A stretch of DNA of 54,863 bases from Gemmatimonadota bacterium (GCA_028874905.1 JAPPGZ010000097.1:1-54863); one strand, 5' to 3'; positions 8,634 to 18,656 are shown, counted from the stretch's first letter. Numbers and translations: made by a program. Notes: a model not told the origin generated them from the sequence alone.

Positions 8634-9710
8634 ATGACCGCAAACTACGACATCGCCGTCATCGGTGCCGGGTTCGCCGGGCTCGCGTGCGCCCGCCGGG
8701 CAGCGCAGCGCGGGCTCTCCGTTGTGGTCCTCGAGCGCAAGACGGAGCCTGGCGAGCGGATCCACACGACGGGGATCCTGGTCCGGGAAGCGTGGGAGGA
8801 GTGGGCCGCTCCCAGCGCCCTGGTGCGCCGGATCAACCGTGTGAGAGTCTACACGCCCAGCCACCGCTTCGTCGAACTCAACGGCGACCGCTACTTCTTC
8901 ATGGCGACGGATACGGCGCGGTTGATGCGGCATCTGGTCGATGAGACCCGGCGCTCCGGTGCCGAGGTCCGGTTCGGAGAGAGGTTCCGGGGGGTGGGGT
9001 CCCCGGGCGACCGGCGTACGGAAAACGGGCTTTCGCTCAAGGACTCCGGAGTCGACTGCCGTTTCCTGGTCGGGGCGGACGGTGCCCGTTCGCGTGTAGC
9101 CGAGAGCTTCGGGCTTGACTGCAACCGCCGGCTGCTCAAGGGAGTGGAATGGGAGTTCGAGCCGTTGAGCACCACCGGGGACTGCCTGCATTGCTTCATC
9201 GATTCGAAGTATGCACCCGGGTACATCGGGTGGGTGGTGCCGGGAGTGGCCGCGACCCAGGTTGGCCTCGCCGTCCATCGCCACCGCCGCGCCGACATGC
9301 CGGGCTTCATCCGCAGAATCGATTCGCTGTTCGGGTTGTCGGGAAAGCGTGTGCTGGAAAAGCGTGGCGGAGTGATCCCGATCGGTGGACTGCTGCGGAA
9401 CATCCATGGTGAAGACGTGGTGCTGATCGGAGATTCGGCCGGCATGGTGTCCCCGCTGACCGCCGGCGGCATTCACAACGCCTACCGGTTCGGCAGGCTC
9501 GCCGGCGACGCCATCACGGACTATCTCGAGAGAGGCGGGCCGCACCCGGGCGAGGTCATACGCGGAGCATATGCCAGGGGGAGGTGGAAGCACGCCGCCC
9601 GCTGGAGCTACGACCACCTGCCCGTGGGCAGGGCTCTGGACACCGGACTGGTGACGTGGGGGACGTTTCGCAGACTGGCAGGCGCGGTTTTCTTCGATCG
9701 AATGGGATAG
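8634..9710 (+). CDS. FAD-dependent oxidoreductase, geranylgeranyl reductase family
   Basis: 358-residue flavoprotein. The N-terminal Rossmann motif (VIGAGFAGLACARRAAQRGL, then VLERK) binds the ADP part of FAD. The segment LIGDSAGMVSPLTAGGIHNA near 270 is the second FAD motif typical of geranylgeranyl-reductase and related group A flavoproteins. Such enzymes reduce double bonds of isoprenoid chains or hydroxylate aromatics; the substrate cannot be inferred. The ATG at 8634 was chosen; an in-frame GTG at 8619 would add five residues and has a G-rich stretch before it. No isoprenoid or menaquinone gene lies nearby. Confidence 0.85.
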   Translation: MTANYDIAVIGAGFAGLACARRAAQRGLSVVVLERKTEPGERIHTTGILVREAWEEWAAPSALVRRINRVRVYTPSHRFVELNGDRYFFMATDTARLMRHLVDETRRSGAEVRFGERFRGVGSPGDRRTENGLSLKDSGVDCRFLVGADGARSRVAESFGLDCNRRLLKGVEWEFEPLSTTGDCLHCFIDSKYAPGYIGWVVPGVAATQVGLAVHRHRRADMPGFIRRIDSLFGLSGKRVLEKRGGVIPIGGLLRNIHGEDVVLIGDSAGMVSPLTAGGIHNAYRFGRLAGDAITDYLERGGPHPGEVIRGAYARGRWKHAARWSYDHLPVGRALDTGLVTWGTFRRLAGAVFFDRMG

Positions 9711-9839
9711 GCCGCGGATCGCACGTGTCCGGCGGGTGTCGCGTTGCGGACCGGAACCGCTGAAGACCGTTTCCCTTGTTGGTCGCGGAGAGTCGTGACT
9801 AATGTCCAGCTACACTTTGAATGACCAAGGAGACGCGAT

Positions 9840-11216
9840 TTGCAGCACCCTGTGAATGGTCGCGCAATTGTCCTCCGGCTTCCGCCGTTGTTGGTCGTGT
9901 GCGTGGCCGCTGCCTGCAGCGGCGGTGACAGCGGCACCGAGCCGACCGATAGCAACCAGGCGCCGGTAGCGGTGGGCTCGATCCCGGCCCAGACCGTAAC
10001 GGCCGGCGAGGTCGTCTCCCTCGATGTGGCATCGTACTTCAGCGACCCCGACGGTGACGCGCTGAGCTATGCGGCGTCGACTTCCAGCCCCGCAATCGCG
10101 TCGCCGACGGTTTCCGGCAGCACGTTGACGATCGCGGGAGTGTCCGACGGCGCGGCGACGGTGACGGTGACGGCGCGTGACCCGGGAGGTCTCACGGCGA
10201 CACAGAACGCCTCGGTCACGGTGGAGCGGCCGAACGCGCCGCCGATGCCCGCCGGCTCGATCCCCGCCCAGGTCGTCGAGGCCGAAGAGGAGGTCTCCTT
10301 CAACCTCGCGGAGTACTTCGCCGACCCGGACGGGGACGCGCTGACCTTTGCGGCTTCGTCGTCCAACACGGACGTGGCTACCACGCAGATTTCGGGCAGC
10401 CTCCTGACCATTACCGGCGTGGCGCCCGGGGACGCGACGATAACCGCTACGGCCACCGATCCGGGCGACCTGTCCGCGGAACAGGCGATCACGGTCACCG
10501 TGGAAGAAGCGTCCATGGACCGGGAGATTCTGACCGCCTTCTACATTGGAACGGACGGCGCGGGCTGGAGAAACAACACCAACTGGCTGAGCGAGGGGAC
10601 GCTCGGCGCCTGGTATGGAGTCACAACGGACGATCGCGACCGGGTCACGCACCTGGAGCTGCCCGACAACTACCTGAGAAATGCGATTCCGCGGGAACTC
10701 GGCGGCCTGAAGAAGCTTGTGCGTCTGGATCTCAACGAGAACTCGTTCCTGGAAGGCATGATTCCACGAGAACTGGGCGATCTTGAGAACCTGGAGTGGC
10801 TGGACCTCAGTGAAACCCTCTTCTTCGCGCGCGGCACGCTTCCTCCCGAGATGGGGAAGCTGAAAAAGCTGAAACACCTCGACCTCAGCGAGATCAACTG
10901 GTGGTTGACCGACGATCCGACGATTCCGTCGGAATGGGGGAACATGGAGAGTCTGGAAACCCTGAACCTTAGCCACGTCGGACTCACGGGCAGACTCCCT
11001 CCCCAGCTCGGCAATCTGACAAACCTCAAGCGCCTCGACATCAGCTACAATGTGTTCGAAGGGTCGATCCCGCGTGAATTCCTGAATCTCAAGCTTGACA
11101 GGTTTCACTGGGTCGCGACGCAGCAGCTCTGTGCTCCCGCCGACGACGAGTTCCAGGCGTGGCTCAACGCGATTCCCGACCAGAAGGGCCACCGGACCTG
11201 TGCGTCGGGTGGATAG
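9840..11216 (+). CDS. lipoprotein with two Ig-like repeats and plant-type LRRs
   Basis: 458-residue lipoprotein. It uses a TTG start, supported by AAGGAG at 9827-9832 (7-base gap). The signal peptide ends at Cys26 (VAAAC). Residues about 40-125 and 128-222 are two Ig/cadherin-like repeats, each with YFSDPDGDAL or YFADPDGDAL and a closing DPGGL or DPGDL segment. From about 225 follow leucine-rich repeats of the plant type (IPRELGGLKKLVRLDL, IPRELGDLENLEWLDL), capped by a Cys pair (QLCAPADDEF, HRTCASGG). The role is probably surface binding or adhesion. The next gene is a close paralogue whose start lies inside this one. Confidence 0.88.
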   Translation: MQHPVNGRAIVLRLPPLLVVCVAAACSGGDSGTEPTDSNQAPVAVGSIPAQTVTAGEVVSLDVASYFSDPDGDALSYAASTSSPAIASPTVSGSTLTIAGVSDGAATVTVTARDPGGLTATQNASVTVERPNAPPMPAGSIPAQVVEAEEEVSFNLAEYFADPDGDALTFAASSSNTDVATTQISGSLLTITGVAPGDATITATATDPGDLSAEQAITVTVEEASMDREILTAFYIGTDGAGWRNNTNWLSEGTLGAWYGVTTDDRDRVTHLELPDNYLRNAIPRELGGLKKLVRLDLNENSFLEGMIPRELGDLENLEWLDLSETLFFARGTLPPEMGKLKKLKHLDLSEINWWLTDDPTIPSEWGNMESLETLNLSHVGLTGRLPPQLGNLTNLKRLDISYNVFEGSIPREFLNLKLDRFHWVATQQLCAPADDEFQAWLNAIPDQKGHRTCASGG

Positions 11217-12564
11217 GGCGACGAGATTCGGCCCGGTCCTGCTGTGGGTCGGGTGGATGGTCGCCTGCGGCGGCGACGGCGGCGGTACGGCACCGTCCGA
11301 CGACAACCGGGCCCCGACGCCCGTGGGCACGATCCCGGCGCAAACGGTCACGGCTGGGGAGATCGTGTCCCTCGATGTTACCTCCTACTTCAGTGATCCG
11401 GACGGCGACGCGCTGACCTACGCGGCCGCAACGTCCAGCCCCGCGGTCGCGTCGCCGACGGTTTCGGGCACGACCCTGACGATCGCGGGAGTGTCCGAGG
11501 GTTCCGCGGCGGTGACCGTCACGGCCAGCGACCCCGGGGGACTCACCGCGACGCAGAACGTCTCCGTGACGGTGCAGCGGCCCAACGAGGCTCCGACAGT
11601 TACCGGAACAATCCCTCCCCGGATCATCGAGGCCGGTGGCGAAGTCTCCGTCAACCTTGCGGACTACTTTGGCGATCCCGACGGGGACGCGCTGATCTAT
11701 TCGGCCTCGTCGTCCAGCGTCACCGTGGCCACCGTGCGGGTTGCGGGCAGCATCATGACCATCGCCGGGGCGGCGCCGGGCGACGCGACCGTGACCGCGA
11801 CCGCCACCGACCCCGGTGACCTCTCCGCGAGTCAGGCCGTGATGGTGACGGTCGAAGAGCCATCGATGGACCGGGAGATCCTGCGCACGCTCTTCATCAA
11901 CACGAGCGGCGCGAGCTGGACCAACAGCGGTGGCTGGCTGACCGACGCACCGCTCGACGACTGGTACGGCGTCAAGGCCGACGAGCGTGACCGCGTTACT
12001 GCGCTGGACCTGCCGGACAATTGGCTGCAGAACGAGATTCCGGGCGAACTCGGCGGACTGAAGCGTCTGGTCCGGCTGGACTTCAGCGAGAACAGCATGG
12101 AAGGCATGATCCCGCGCGAGCTCGGCGACCTGGCGAATCTCGAATGGCTGGACCTCAGCAACAGCCTGTTCTTCGCGCGCGGCACGATTCCGCCCGAGCT
12201 CGGCAACCTGAAGAAGCTGAAGCGGATGGACCTCAGCGAGACCAGCTTCTTCGGGCGTGACGCGCGTCTTCCGAGTGAGTTCGCGAATCTGGAGAGCCTG
12301 GAGCGACTGGACCTGAGAGATGCCTATCTGCATGGCAAACTTCCGGTGCAGCTGGGCGAGCTCAAGAATCTCAAGTGGCTGGACATCAGCCACAATTGGA
12401 TGGAGGGCGAAATCCCGCGCGAGTGGATGAACCTCGATCTCGAGTACTTCCACTGGAAGCCCATCCTGGACAGCGTCGACCTCTGCGCGCCCGCCGATGC
12501 GGCTTTCCAGGCGTGGCTGAGTTCGATTCCCGACCACGAGGGGGGCAAGACTTGCGGCGGATAG
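11200..12564 (+). CDS. lipoprotein with Ig-like repeats and plant-type LRRs, tandem paralogue
   Basis: 454 residues from a GTG at 11200 (second option GTG 11209), both overlapping the stop of the upstream gene. GAAGGG lies 11 bases before 11200. The signal peptide ends at Cys23 (GWMVAC). The architecture is the same as the upstream protein: two Ig-like repeats with FSDPDGDAL/FGDPDGDAL, then LRRs (IPGELGGLKRLVRLDF, IPRELGDLANLEWLDL, IPPELGNLKKLKRMDL) and the C-terminal Cys cap (DLCAPADAAF, GGKTCGG). It clearly arose by tandem duplication. The overlap chain continues into the amidase gene, so all three are likely one operon. The open frame extends upstream to 11095 without a signal peptide; that longer form was rejected. 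Confidence 0.88.
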   Translation: MRRVDRATRFGPVLLWVGWMVACGGDGGGTAPSDDNRAPTPVGTIPAQTVTAGEIVSLDVTSYFSDPDGDALTYAAATSSPAVASPTVSGTTLTIAGVSEGSAAVTVTASDPGGLTATQNVSVTVQRPNEAPTVTGTIPPRIIEAGGEVSVNLADYFGDPDGDALIYSASSSSVTVATVRVAGSIMTIAGAAPGDATVTATATDPGDLSASQAVMVTVEEPSMDREILRTLFINTSGASWTNSGGWLTDAPLDDWYGVKADERDRVTALDLPDNWLQNEIPGELGGLKRLVRLDFSENSMEGMIPRELGDLANLEWLDLSNSLFFARGTIPPELGNLKKLKRMDLSETSFFGRDARLPSEFANLESLERLDLRDAYLHGKLPVQLGELKNLKWLDISHNWMEGEIPREWMNLDLEYFHWKPILDSVDLCAPADAAFQAWLSSIPDHEGGKTCGG

Positions 12565-14177
12565 GTGGCGCACTCCGCCTCGCCACGGCCGTTGCGGTGA
12601 TCGGTCTGGCGGCCCCGGCGGCGCCGGATATCGGCGAGGCTGCTTTCGGCCAGTCGATCCCGCTTTCCGAGGCCACGATCGCCGACCTCAACGCCGCCTT
12701 TGCGTCAGGATCGCTCAGCTCCGAGCGGCTGGTCTCGCTCTTCCTGGCGCGCATACGGGCGTACGACGATCAGGGGCCGCGCCTGAACGCGATGATCGCC
12801 CTCAACCCACGCGCACTGGAAACCGCGCGCGCCCTCGACGCCGAGCGCCGGAGCAGCGGGCCGCGCTCGGCCCTGCACGGAATCCCGGTCATCCTCAAGG
12901 ACAACGTCGACACGCACGACATGCCGACGACCGCGGGCTCGATCCTGCTCCGTGGTTCGGTCCCGCCCGACGACGCCTTCATCGTGCGGAAGCTGCGCGA
13001 AGCGGGTGCGATCATACTCGGCAAGGCGAACATGAGCGAGCTCGCTTCGGGCGTGCAGATGAGTTCGATCGATGGCCCGATGCGCAACCCGCACAACCTC
13101 GACCGTACGCCGTCGGGGTCTTCCGGGGGCACCGGGGTGGCCATCGCGGCCTCGTACGCACAGCTCGGCATCGGTACCGACACGGGTGGCTCGGTCCGGG
13201 GGCCCTCCACCTCGAACGGCATTGCGGGGCTCAAGCCCACGCTGGGGCTGGTGAGCCGGGACGGGATCGTGCCCCTCGCCCTTTCCTTCGACACCGCGGG
13301 ACCGATGGCCCGGCATGTCTACGACCTGGCTGCCATGCTGAGCGCGATGGTAGGCATCGATTCCGCCGACCCGGCGACCGCTGCCAGTACCGGGCGCTAC
13401 CAGACCGACTACGTCCGGGCCCTCGACGACGGTGCCCTCGCCGGTGCCCGGATCGGCATCGCGCGCGACTTCCTCGGCTACGACACCGAGGTCGACTGGA
13501 TCGTGGAGGCCGCGCTCGACGCCATGCGCGAGGCCGGCGCGACGGTGGTCGACGTGCGCTATCCGCCGTGGCTTCTCGACGCGAAGGCCGAGTTCTACCA
13601 GACCATCCGCTTCCGCGAGTTCCCGGTGCAGATGGAGGAATACCTGGCCACGCTGTCGCCGGGCTATCCACGCACCCTGGAGGAGATGGTCGAGCGTGCG
13701 AAGAAGATCCTCGCTCCGCTCCCCGACGGCGGCAGGCCCAATCCCACCCGCTGGAGCTTCTTCGAGCAGGAACTCGATGGCGGGTCCCTCGACGACTCCG
13801 AGTACGCGGCCATGCGCGACCACGGTCTGCCGCTGGTGCGCGACCTTCTGGTCGGTGTGCTGGACGACAGCGACCTGGACGCGATCGTCTACCCCACCTC
13901 GCCTACGCGGCCCGGTCCCGCGGGCGTCTACCGCGGCTCGTCGGCGCCCAACCCGGCGCCCTCCGCCACCAATCTCGCCAACTTGAGCGGCCTCCCCGAC
14001 CTGATCGTGCCAGCCGGCTACACGGGCGACCGCCTCCCGGTCGGCATTTCGTTCCTGGGGCGCGAGTTCAGCGAGGCGCGGCTGTTGGCGCTGGGGTATG
14101 CGTTCGAACAGGCGACCCGCGTGAGGCGCGACCCGGTCCATGCGCCCGCGCTGCCCGGAGATACGATCCGGCGCTGA
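12552..14177 (+). CDS. secreted amidase (amidase signature family)
   Basis: 541-residue exported hydrolase of the amidase signature family. The start is a TTG at 12552, which overlaps the upstream LRR gene by 13 bases and is preceded by GAGGGGGG. It gives a signal peptide (MRRIGGALRLATAVAVIGLA) cleaved near FGQ. The Ser-cisSer-Lys triad is visible: Lys116 in ILKDNVDT, cis-Ser190 in SGSSGGT and nucleophile Ser214 in DTGGSVRGP, with the usual 24-residue spacing. Family members hydrolyse amides (GatA is a relative), but a secreted form near adhesin-like lipoproteins is not GatA; the substrate is unknown. A second secreted amidase lies at 44660. Confidence 0.92.
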   Translation: MRRIGGALRLATAVAVIGLAAPAAPDIGEAAFGQSIPLSEATIADLNAAFASGSLSSERLVSLFLARIRAYDDQGPRLNAMIALNPRALETARALDAERRSSGPRSALHGIPVILKDNVDTHDMPTTAGSILLRGSVPPDDAFIVRKLREAGAIILGKANMSELASGVQMSSIDGPMRNPHNLDRTPSGSSGGTGVAIAASYAQLGIGTDTGGSVRGPSTSNGIAGLKPTLGLVSRDGIVPLALSFDTAGPMARHVYDLAAMLSAMVGIDSADPATAASTGRYQTDYVRALDDGALAGARIGIARDFLGYDTEVDWIVEAALDAMREAGATVVDVRYPPWLLDAKAEFYQTIRFREFPVQMEEYLATLSPGYPRTLEEMVERAKKILAPLPDGGRPNPTRWSFFEQELDGGSLDDSEYAAMRDHGLPLVRDLLVGVLDDSDLDAIVYPTSPTRPGPAGVYRGSSAPNPAPSATNLANLSGLPDLIVPAGYTGDRLPVGISFLGREFSEARLLALGYAFEQATRVRRDPVHAPALPGDTIRR

Positions 14178-14226
14178 GAGCCCATGTGAATTGCACGAGT
14201 ATGGGGGGCCGCGCCGAACGGGTCGC

Positions 14227-17200
14227 CTATTCCGCCCTGGCCTCTGCAATCATGACCAGCGACGGCAGCAGGTAGAGTATGAAAAAGCCGGAGAATACCA
14301 ATCCGCCGAGCATGCTCACAACGAATGGCACGAGAATCATCAGTTCCTCGCTCCGCACGTAGAGCAGTGGTGCGAGCGCCAGGATCGTCGTCAGGCTGGT
14401 CAGAAACACGGCCCGGAAACGATGGCGGGTTGCGGCGGATGCGGCGGCGATCGCCGGGATCATACTGCTCTCTCGACGCAGCACGTTGTAGCGATCCATC
14501 AGCACGAGCGCGTCGTTTACGATGACGCCCGCTACTCCGATCACCCCAAACAGCGACATGGCGCTGAAGTCCCATCCCAGGATCCAGTGACTCACGACCG
14601 CTCCCGAAAACGCGATCGGAATACCGACTACGGCGATCACGGGTTTCCAGTAGCTGCGGAGGAAGGCAGCGATCAGGACATACATTGCGATGAGCAGCAG
14701 GGGAATCAGCACGGCCAGGGTCCGAAGCAGGTTACCCTCGGTGCGGGCGCTGCCGTGGGGTTCGATTCGGAGATTCCGGTATCTCTCGAGCAGCTCCGGA
14801 ACGAAGCTCTCGCTTATTTCGCGCCTGGCCTGAAGGGGCGTCAGCAGTGCAGGGTCGGCTTCGGCGCTCACGAGGGCGGTCTGCTGGCCGTCGATGCTGA
14901 CCAGTGCAACCAGTTCGCGCCGCTCGCTCAGATCGGCCACCGTTGAGAGAGGGACCTCTCCTCCGGATGCCGGGGGGGTCGGGCTGGCGCGATTCTCCCC
15001 GGTGCCCGGCCGATGGATCCGTTCGCTCTCAAGCTCGCGCATGCTCTGGCGCCGTTCCCTGGGGTATCTCACCATCACCCTGATCTCATCGTGGCCGCGC
15101 TGAATGCGCTGGACCTCCGCTCCGTGGAAACTGGCACGGAGCTGTACCCCTATCCCCGCGGGCGTCAACCCCGCCGCCTTTCCCGCGGGAGTCAGTTCGA
15201 TTTCGAATTGGCGCTTGCCCAGCACCAGATTGTCGGAGATTCCGTACATCCCCGGCATGGATGCCATCGATGCGGTCAGCTCGTTCGTGGCGGCTCGCAG
15301 GCTGTCCAGGTCGTCGTGCTTCAGGGCGTAGGCCACACCCGACTCGGACTGCGTGCGCTGCGTGTAGTAGGCCACGCTTTGCAGGTACGACACATCACCG
15401 ATGTTCTCACGCCATTGACGCGTGACCCCCAGTATCGACGTGCGCCGGATCGGCCGCTCATTCAGATGGACCACTACGGATGCCAGGTGGCTTCTGTTGG
15501 GACCAGGTTCGGCTGTTCGCCGCGAGAGGACGTTGCCGGCCATGATGCTGACCGCCTCGACCGACGTTCCTTCGCTCTGATCATTCACCGCCAGTGCCGC
15601 GTCGGAGAATCGCTCCGCCGCGGCGAGCGTCACTTCGAACGGCGTGCCCACGGGCAGCGTGAGATCGGCCTGAATGTTCTCGGAGGCATTCAGCACTTCG
15701 TCGAAGTAGACGATGCGCACGACGTCGGCTCGGAGCAGCACGAGTGCGAACAAGACGAGCAGGGTTCCCAGGACGGGCGCAAACCAGAGGTGGCGAATGG
15801 ACCAGGAGACCGCGGGCACTACGACCATGTCGCGAAGCGACTGCAAGCGAACGTGTGCCCGATGCTGAAGGTCTGACAGCGGCGGCCGGCTCCAGCGCCC
15901 CGGGTGGGACAGGTGGGCAGGCAATATGAAGAATGCCTCGATCAGCGAGACCGTCAGTACAAAGAACGCCACATACGGAAACACGTTGACGATCTGGAGT
16001 CGAGGGGGTGTGATGAAGAGAAGCGGGATGAAGGCGAGCATTGTGGTTACCGCGCCGATCGTGATGGGCCCCACCATGGCGCGTGCGCCCGACACCGCGG
16101 CCTCAAGTGGTTCCTTCCCGCCCTCTCGTTCGGCCGCGATGCTGTCGCCGACGACCACCGCGTCGTCCACGACGATGCCCACCATGAGGAAGAAGGCGAA
16201 GATCGTTCCCAGATTGAGCGTGAGGCCACTCATTCCGAAGAAGATCAGGGAACCCACAAAGGACAGGGGAATGCCCAGGGTGACCCAGGTGGCCACTCGA
16301 AGGTCAAAGAACACGACAAGGCACAGCAGGACCAGTATCGTGCCCACCACTGCGTTTCCGACGATCGACGATATCGTGTCGACGGCATCGCCCGCCCGGT
16401 CGCTCCAGATGCCGATCTCGACGTTCGGAGGAGGTTGGTAGCTCGCAAGCCAGCTTCTGATGTCCTCGCCCATGGTCATGATCGACTGCTGCCCGGTCGC
16501 GTCGACGCGAACCAGTATGGCGGGGTCTCCATCAACCCGGGTGACGATGTCTTCATCCACGAACCCGTCACGAATCTCCGCAACCTCGCCCACCGTGAGA
16601 ATCGAGCCGTCGAGCCGCGTGATTACCGGAATGTCCTCGAACTCCTCGCCGAACTGCCGCTTTGAGACGGTGTGCAGCACGAGGCCTCCGGCGTCCGTAC
16701 GCAGTTCGCCGAAGGTCAAATTCAGGGAGGCGCGCCGAATCGCATCCGTGATCTGGTTGATGGAGAGTCCGTTGCGGCGCAGCTCCACCTCGCTCAGCTC
16801 GATTGAAATCTCGCGATCCCGCGTGCCGAGGAGCGTCACCTGGGAAACGGACGGCAGCTCGAGCAGCCCTTCCCGCAACGCCTGGGCGGCCAGCCGCAAT
16901 TCGTTCTCGGTGGCCGATGCGGACGAGACGGAGAGCGTCAGCACCTCGAGCTCTACCCGACTGTATTCGATCTCGGGCTGTTCCGCGGAAACCGGCGGAA
17001 AATTCTCGATGCGGTCCACTGCATTCTTGACGTCGTCCAGGACGGCGGGGGCGTCCGCAAAGGTGGCCAGTTCGACCGTGACCAGGGCAAGCCCTTCATA
17101 GGCCGTTGCAACGACACGCTCGACCCCCGGCAGACCGACGACGTTTTCCTCGAGCCGCCGTACGATGTCCTCCCGAACCTCCCTGGGCGAGGAACCGGGC

Positions 17201-17358
17201 GATCTTACAGAGACGGTGACGCTGCGGAGGTCGATCTCCGGAAAGTTCTGGACAGGGAGGTTGGAGCCCGCGATCAGCCCGCCGACGATGAAGAACACCA
17301 TAAGGAGGTTCGCGGCGACCGGATTCCCGGCGAAGTATGCGATCAGCCCGTTCTTCAC
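14227..17358 (-). CDS. RND efflux transporter permease (AcrB/MdtB type)
   Basis: 1043-residue inner membrane pump, the usual length for the HAE branch. The N-terminus (LIAYFAGNPVAANLLMVFFI) is the first membrane helix. The porter region follows with PGSSPREVREDIVRRLEE. The proton-relay motif GIVVDDAVVVGDSI holds the Asp-Asp pair near residue 397 in helix 4, and a matching segment in the second half (GVIVNDALVLMDRYN) is in place. Twelve helices and two periplasmic loops are evident by pattern. The adaptor gene lies just upstream in the same operon (42-base gap). No outer membrane TolC partner is in the window. Substrates (drug, bile salt or lipid) cannot be told. Confidence 0.94.
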   Translation of the reverse strand: MKNGLIAYFAGNPVAANLLMVFFIVGGLIAGSNLPVQNFPEIDLRSVTVSVRSPGSSPREVREDIVRRLEENVVGLPGVERVVATAYEGLALVTVELATFADAPAVLDDVKNAVDRIENFPPVSAEQPEIEYSRVELEVLTLSVSSASATENELRLAAQALREGLLELPSVSQVTLLGTRDREISIELSEVELRRNGLSINQITDAIRRASLNLTFGELRTDAGGLVLHTVSKRQFGEEFEDIPVITRLDGSILTVGEVAEIRDGFVDEDIVTRVDGDPAILVRVDATGQQSIMTMGEDIRSWLASYQPPPNVEIGIWSDRAGDAVDTISSIVGNAVVGTILVLLCLVVFFDLRVATWVTLGIPLSFVGSLIFFGMSGLTLNLGTIFAFFLMVGIVVDDAVVVGDSIAAEREGGKEPLEAAVSGARAMVGPITIGAVTTMLAFIPLLFITPPRLQIVNVFPYVAFFVLTVSLIEAFFILPAHLSHPGRWSRPPLSDLQHRAHVRLQSLRDMVVVPAVSWSIRHLWFAPVLGTLLVLFALVLLRADVVRIVYFDEVLNASENIQADLTLPVGTPFEVTLAAAERFSDAALAVNDQSEGTSVEAVSIMAGNVLSRRTAEPGPNRSHLASVVVHLNERPIRRTSILGVTRQWRENIGDVSYLQSVAYYTQRTQSESGVAYALKHDDLDSLRAATNELTASMASMPGMYGISDNLVLGKRQFEIELTPAGKAAGLTPAGIGVQLRASFHGAEVQRIQRGHDEIRVMVRYPRERRQSMRELESERIHRPGTGENRASPTPPASGGEVPLSTVADLSERRELVALVSIDGQQTALVSAEADPALLTPLQARREISESFVPELLERYRNLRIEPHGSARTEGNLLRTLAVLIPLLLIAMYVLIAAFLRSYWKPVIAVVGIPIAFSGAVVSHWILGWDFSAMSLFGVIGVAGVIVNDALVLMDRYNVLRRESSMIPAIAAASAATRHRFRAVFLTSLTTILALAPLLYVRSEELMILVPFVVSMLGGLVFSGFFILYLLPSLVMIAEARAE

Positions 17359-17400
17359 AGTGACTATCGGGTTCCTCTTGTCCTCGACAGGTGTGCGGCC

Positions 17401-18486
17401 CTAGGACCCTGCGCCCGCCAACTCGACCGCCAGTCCTTCCCGTGCTCCAGGCAGGGCGCCGATGACGATGCCGTCGGCCGCGTCAAATGCCTCGACCACC
17501 AGACCCTCGCTGGTCCACCCGATCGCCTTGGGGACAACCCGGCGCAGGGCGCCATTTTCGACGACCCACACGGCGTCGTCCTGCTGCAGAACCGATTCCG
17601 GTAGCAGATAGACGTTTCGGTGTGGGGGGCCCTCGATCTCAACTTCGGCGAAGGTGTTCGGCAGAGGCAGCGAGCTGGCGCGCCGAGCGGCCGGGAACCG
17701 CAGGAAGATCGTCGACAGACGCGTCCTCGGCGCAAGCACGGATGAGACACGGACAATCCTCGCGGCATGAACGCCCGACACCGTAGATACCCGGGCGGAG
17801 CGGCCGACTGCCGGGGCCAGATAGGCCAGGTCGGCCACTTCGATCGGTGCATTGACCTCCAGTGCTTCGGTGCTGTAGACGATGCCCAGAATCGCTTGGG
17901 TGCCGACAAGCTCCGGCGGGCCGACCAACTCACCCACGCTCACATCCGCGCTGATCACGCGAGCCTCGTAGGGCAAGGAGATTTCCGTGCGGCTGAGCGC
18001 GAGCTCGGCCAGGCGCAGCGCGGTTCGAGCGCTCTCGAGCGCGGCTGCGGATACGGGCCCCGGCTGTGTCGACAGTCGTGCCTCGGCCTCCGCAACCGCG
18101 TTTTGCGCGGCTTGTACCTCGAGCGAATACCTGGCCGTGTCAATCCTCACGAAGGGCTCGTCCGCCGCGAGCCTTCCCCCGTTGGTGAACTCCGGAGACA
18201 CCCAGGTCACGCGGCCTCCCACTTCGGCCATCACCGAGACGCGGTCCGCGAGTGTGACCGTGCCGGTCAGTTCCACGGTCATCGACACTTCGGTCACGAC
18301 CGGGTCGAATGTTCTGACCGTGGGCGTCCCGGATTCGACCGCGGCACTGGAACCCACTTCGACTTCGACTCGGGCAGGCGCCCGGGCCAGACGCAGGGCG
18401 ACTACGACCAGAACCGCGATGAGGAGCAGTTGCGCGTACCCACGCCACCTCGATCGAACATTTCCGTCAACAGAATCGCTTGGCAT
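17401..18486 (-). CDS. RND efflux periplasmic adaptor (HlyD/MFP family)
   Basis: 361-residue adaptor with one N-terminal membrane anchor (AQLLLIAVLVVVALRLA near 18-34). The order is barrel-sandwich hybrid (VMAEVGGRVTWVSPEFTNGG), a short helical hairpin rich in Ala/Glu (VAEAEARL to LRLAELALSRTEI), the second lipoyl half (PYEARVISADVSVGELV), a beta-barrel and a membrane-proximal domain (VYLLPESVLQQDD). It is the first gene of the operon with the RND permease and bridges the pump to an outer membrane channel. The short hairpin fits MexA-like adaptors. Confidence 0.9.
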   Translation of the reverse strand: MPSDSVDGNVRSRWRGYAQLLLIAVLVVVALRLARAPARVEVEVGSSAAVESGTPTVRTFDPVVTEVSMTVELTGTVTLADRVSVMAEVGGRVTWVSPEFTNGGRLAADEPFVRIDTARYSLEVQAAQNAVAEAEARLSTQPGPVSAAALESARTALRLAELALSRTEISLPYEARVISADVSVGELVGPPELVGTQAILGIVYSTEALEVNAPIEVADLAYLAPAVGRSARVSTVSGVHAARIVRVSSVLAPRTRLSTIFLRFPAARRASSLPLPNTFAEVEIEGPPHRNVYLLPESVLQQDDAVWVVENGALRRVVPKAIGWTSEGLVVEAFDAADGIVIGALPGAREGLAVELAGAGS

Positions 18487-18627
18487 CTCTCGACCATTGT
18501 GTCGTGAAGGGGTCGGACAGCCATCCTAACCGCTTGCGTGAATAACCACAAACTTCGCTCCACCCATCTGCCGCCAGCATCGCGCACGGAGTTCGCCGTC
18601 AGCGGTGTCGGCCCTTACCTTCCTGTA

Positions 18628-18656
18628 TTGACAGCTGGCCAAAAACGGCACCTTTG
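18628..18656 (+). promoter_or_regulatory. candidate promoter of the TonB-dependent receptor gene
   Basis: TTGACA at 18628-18633 is followed by CACCTTTG at 18649-18656, one base off the Bacteroidota-type TAnnTTTG -7 box. The spacing from TTG (18 bases) is in the range for that promoter class. No good sigma70 -10 box is present at 17 bases. It would give a leader of about 60 bases. Confidence 0.4.

Noticed and set aside
9810-14249. Long minus-strand frames (9810-11351, 11164-12573, 12705-14249)
   Set aside because: They are antisense to clearly coding lipoprotein and amidase genes, have low-complexity Arg/Gly/His-rich content and no motifs.
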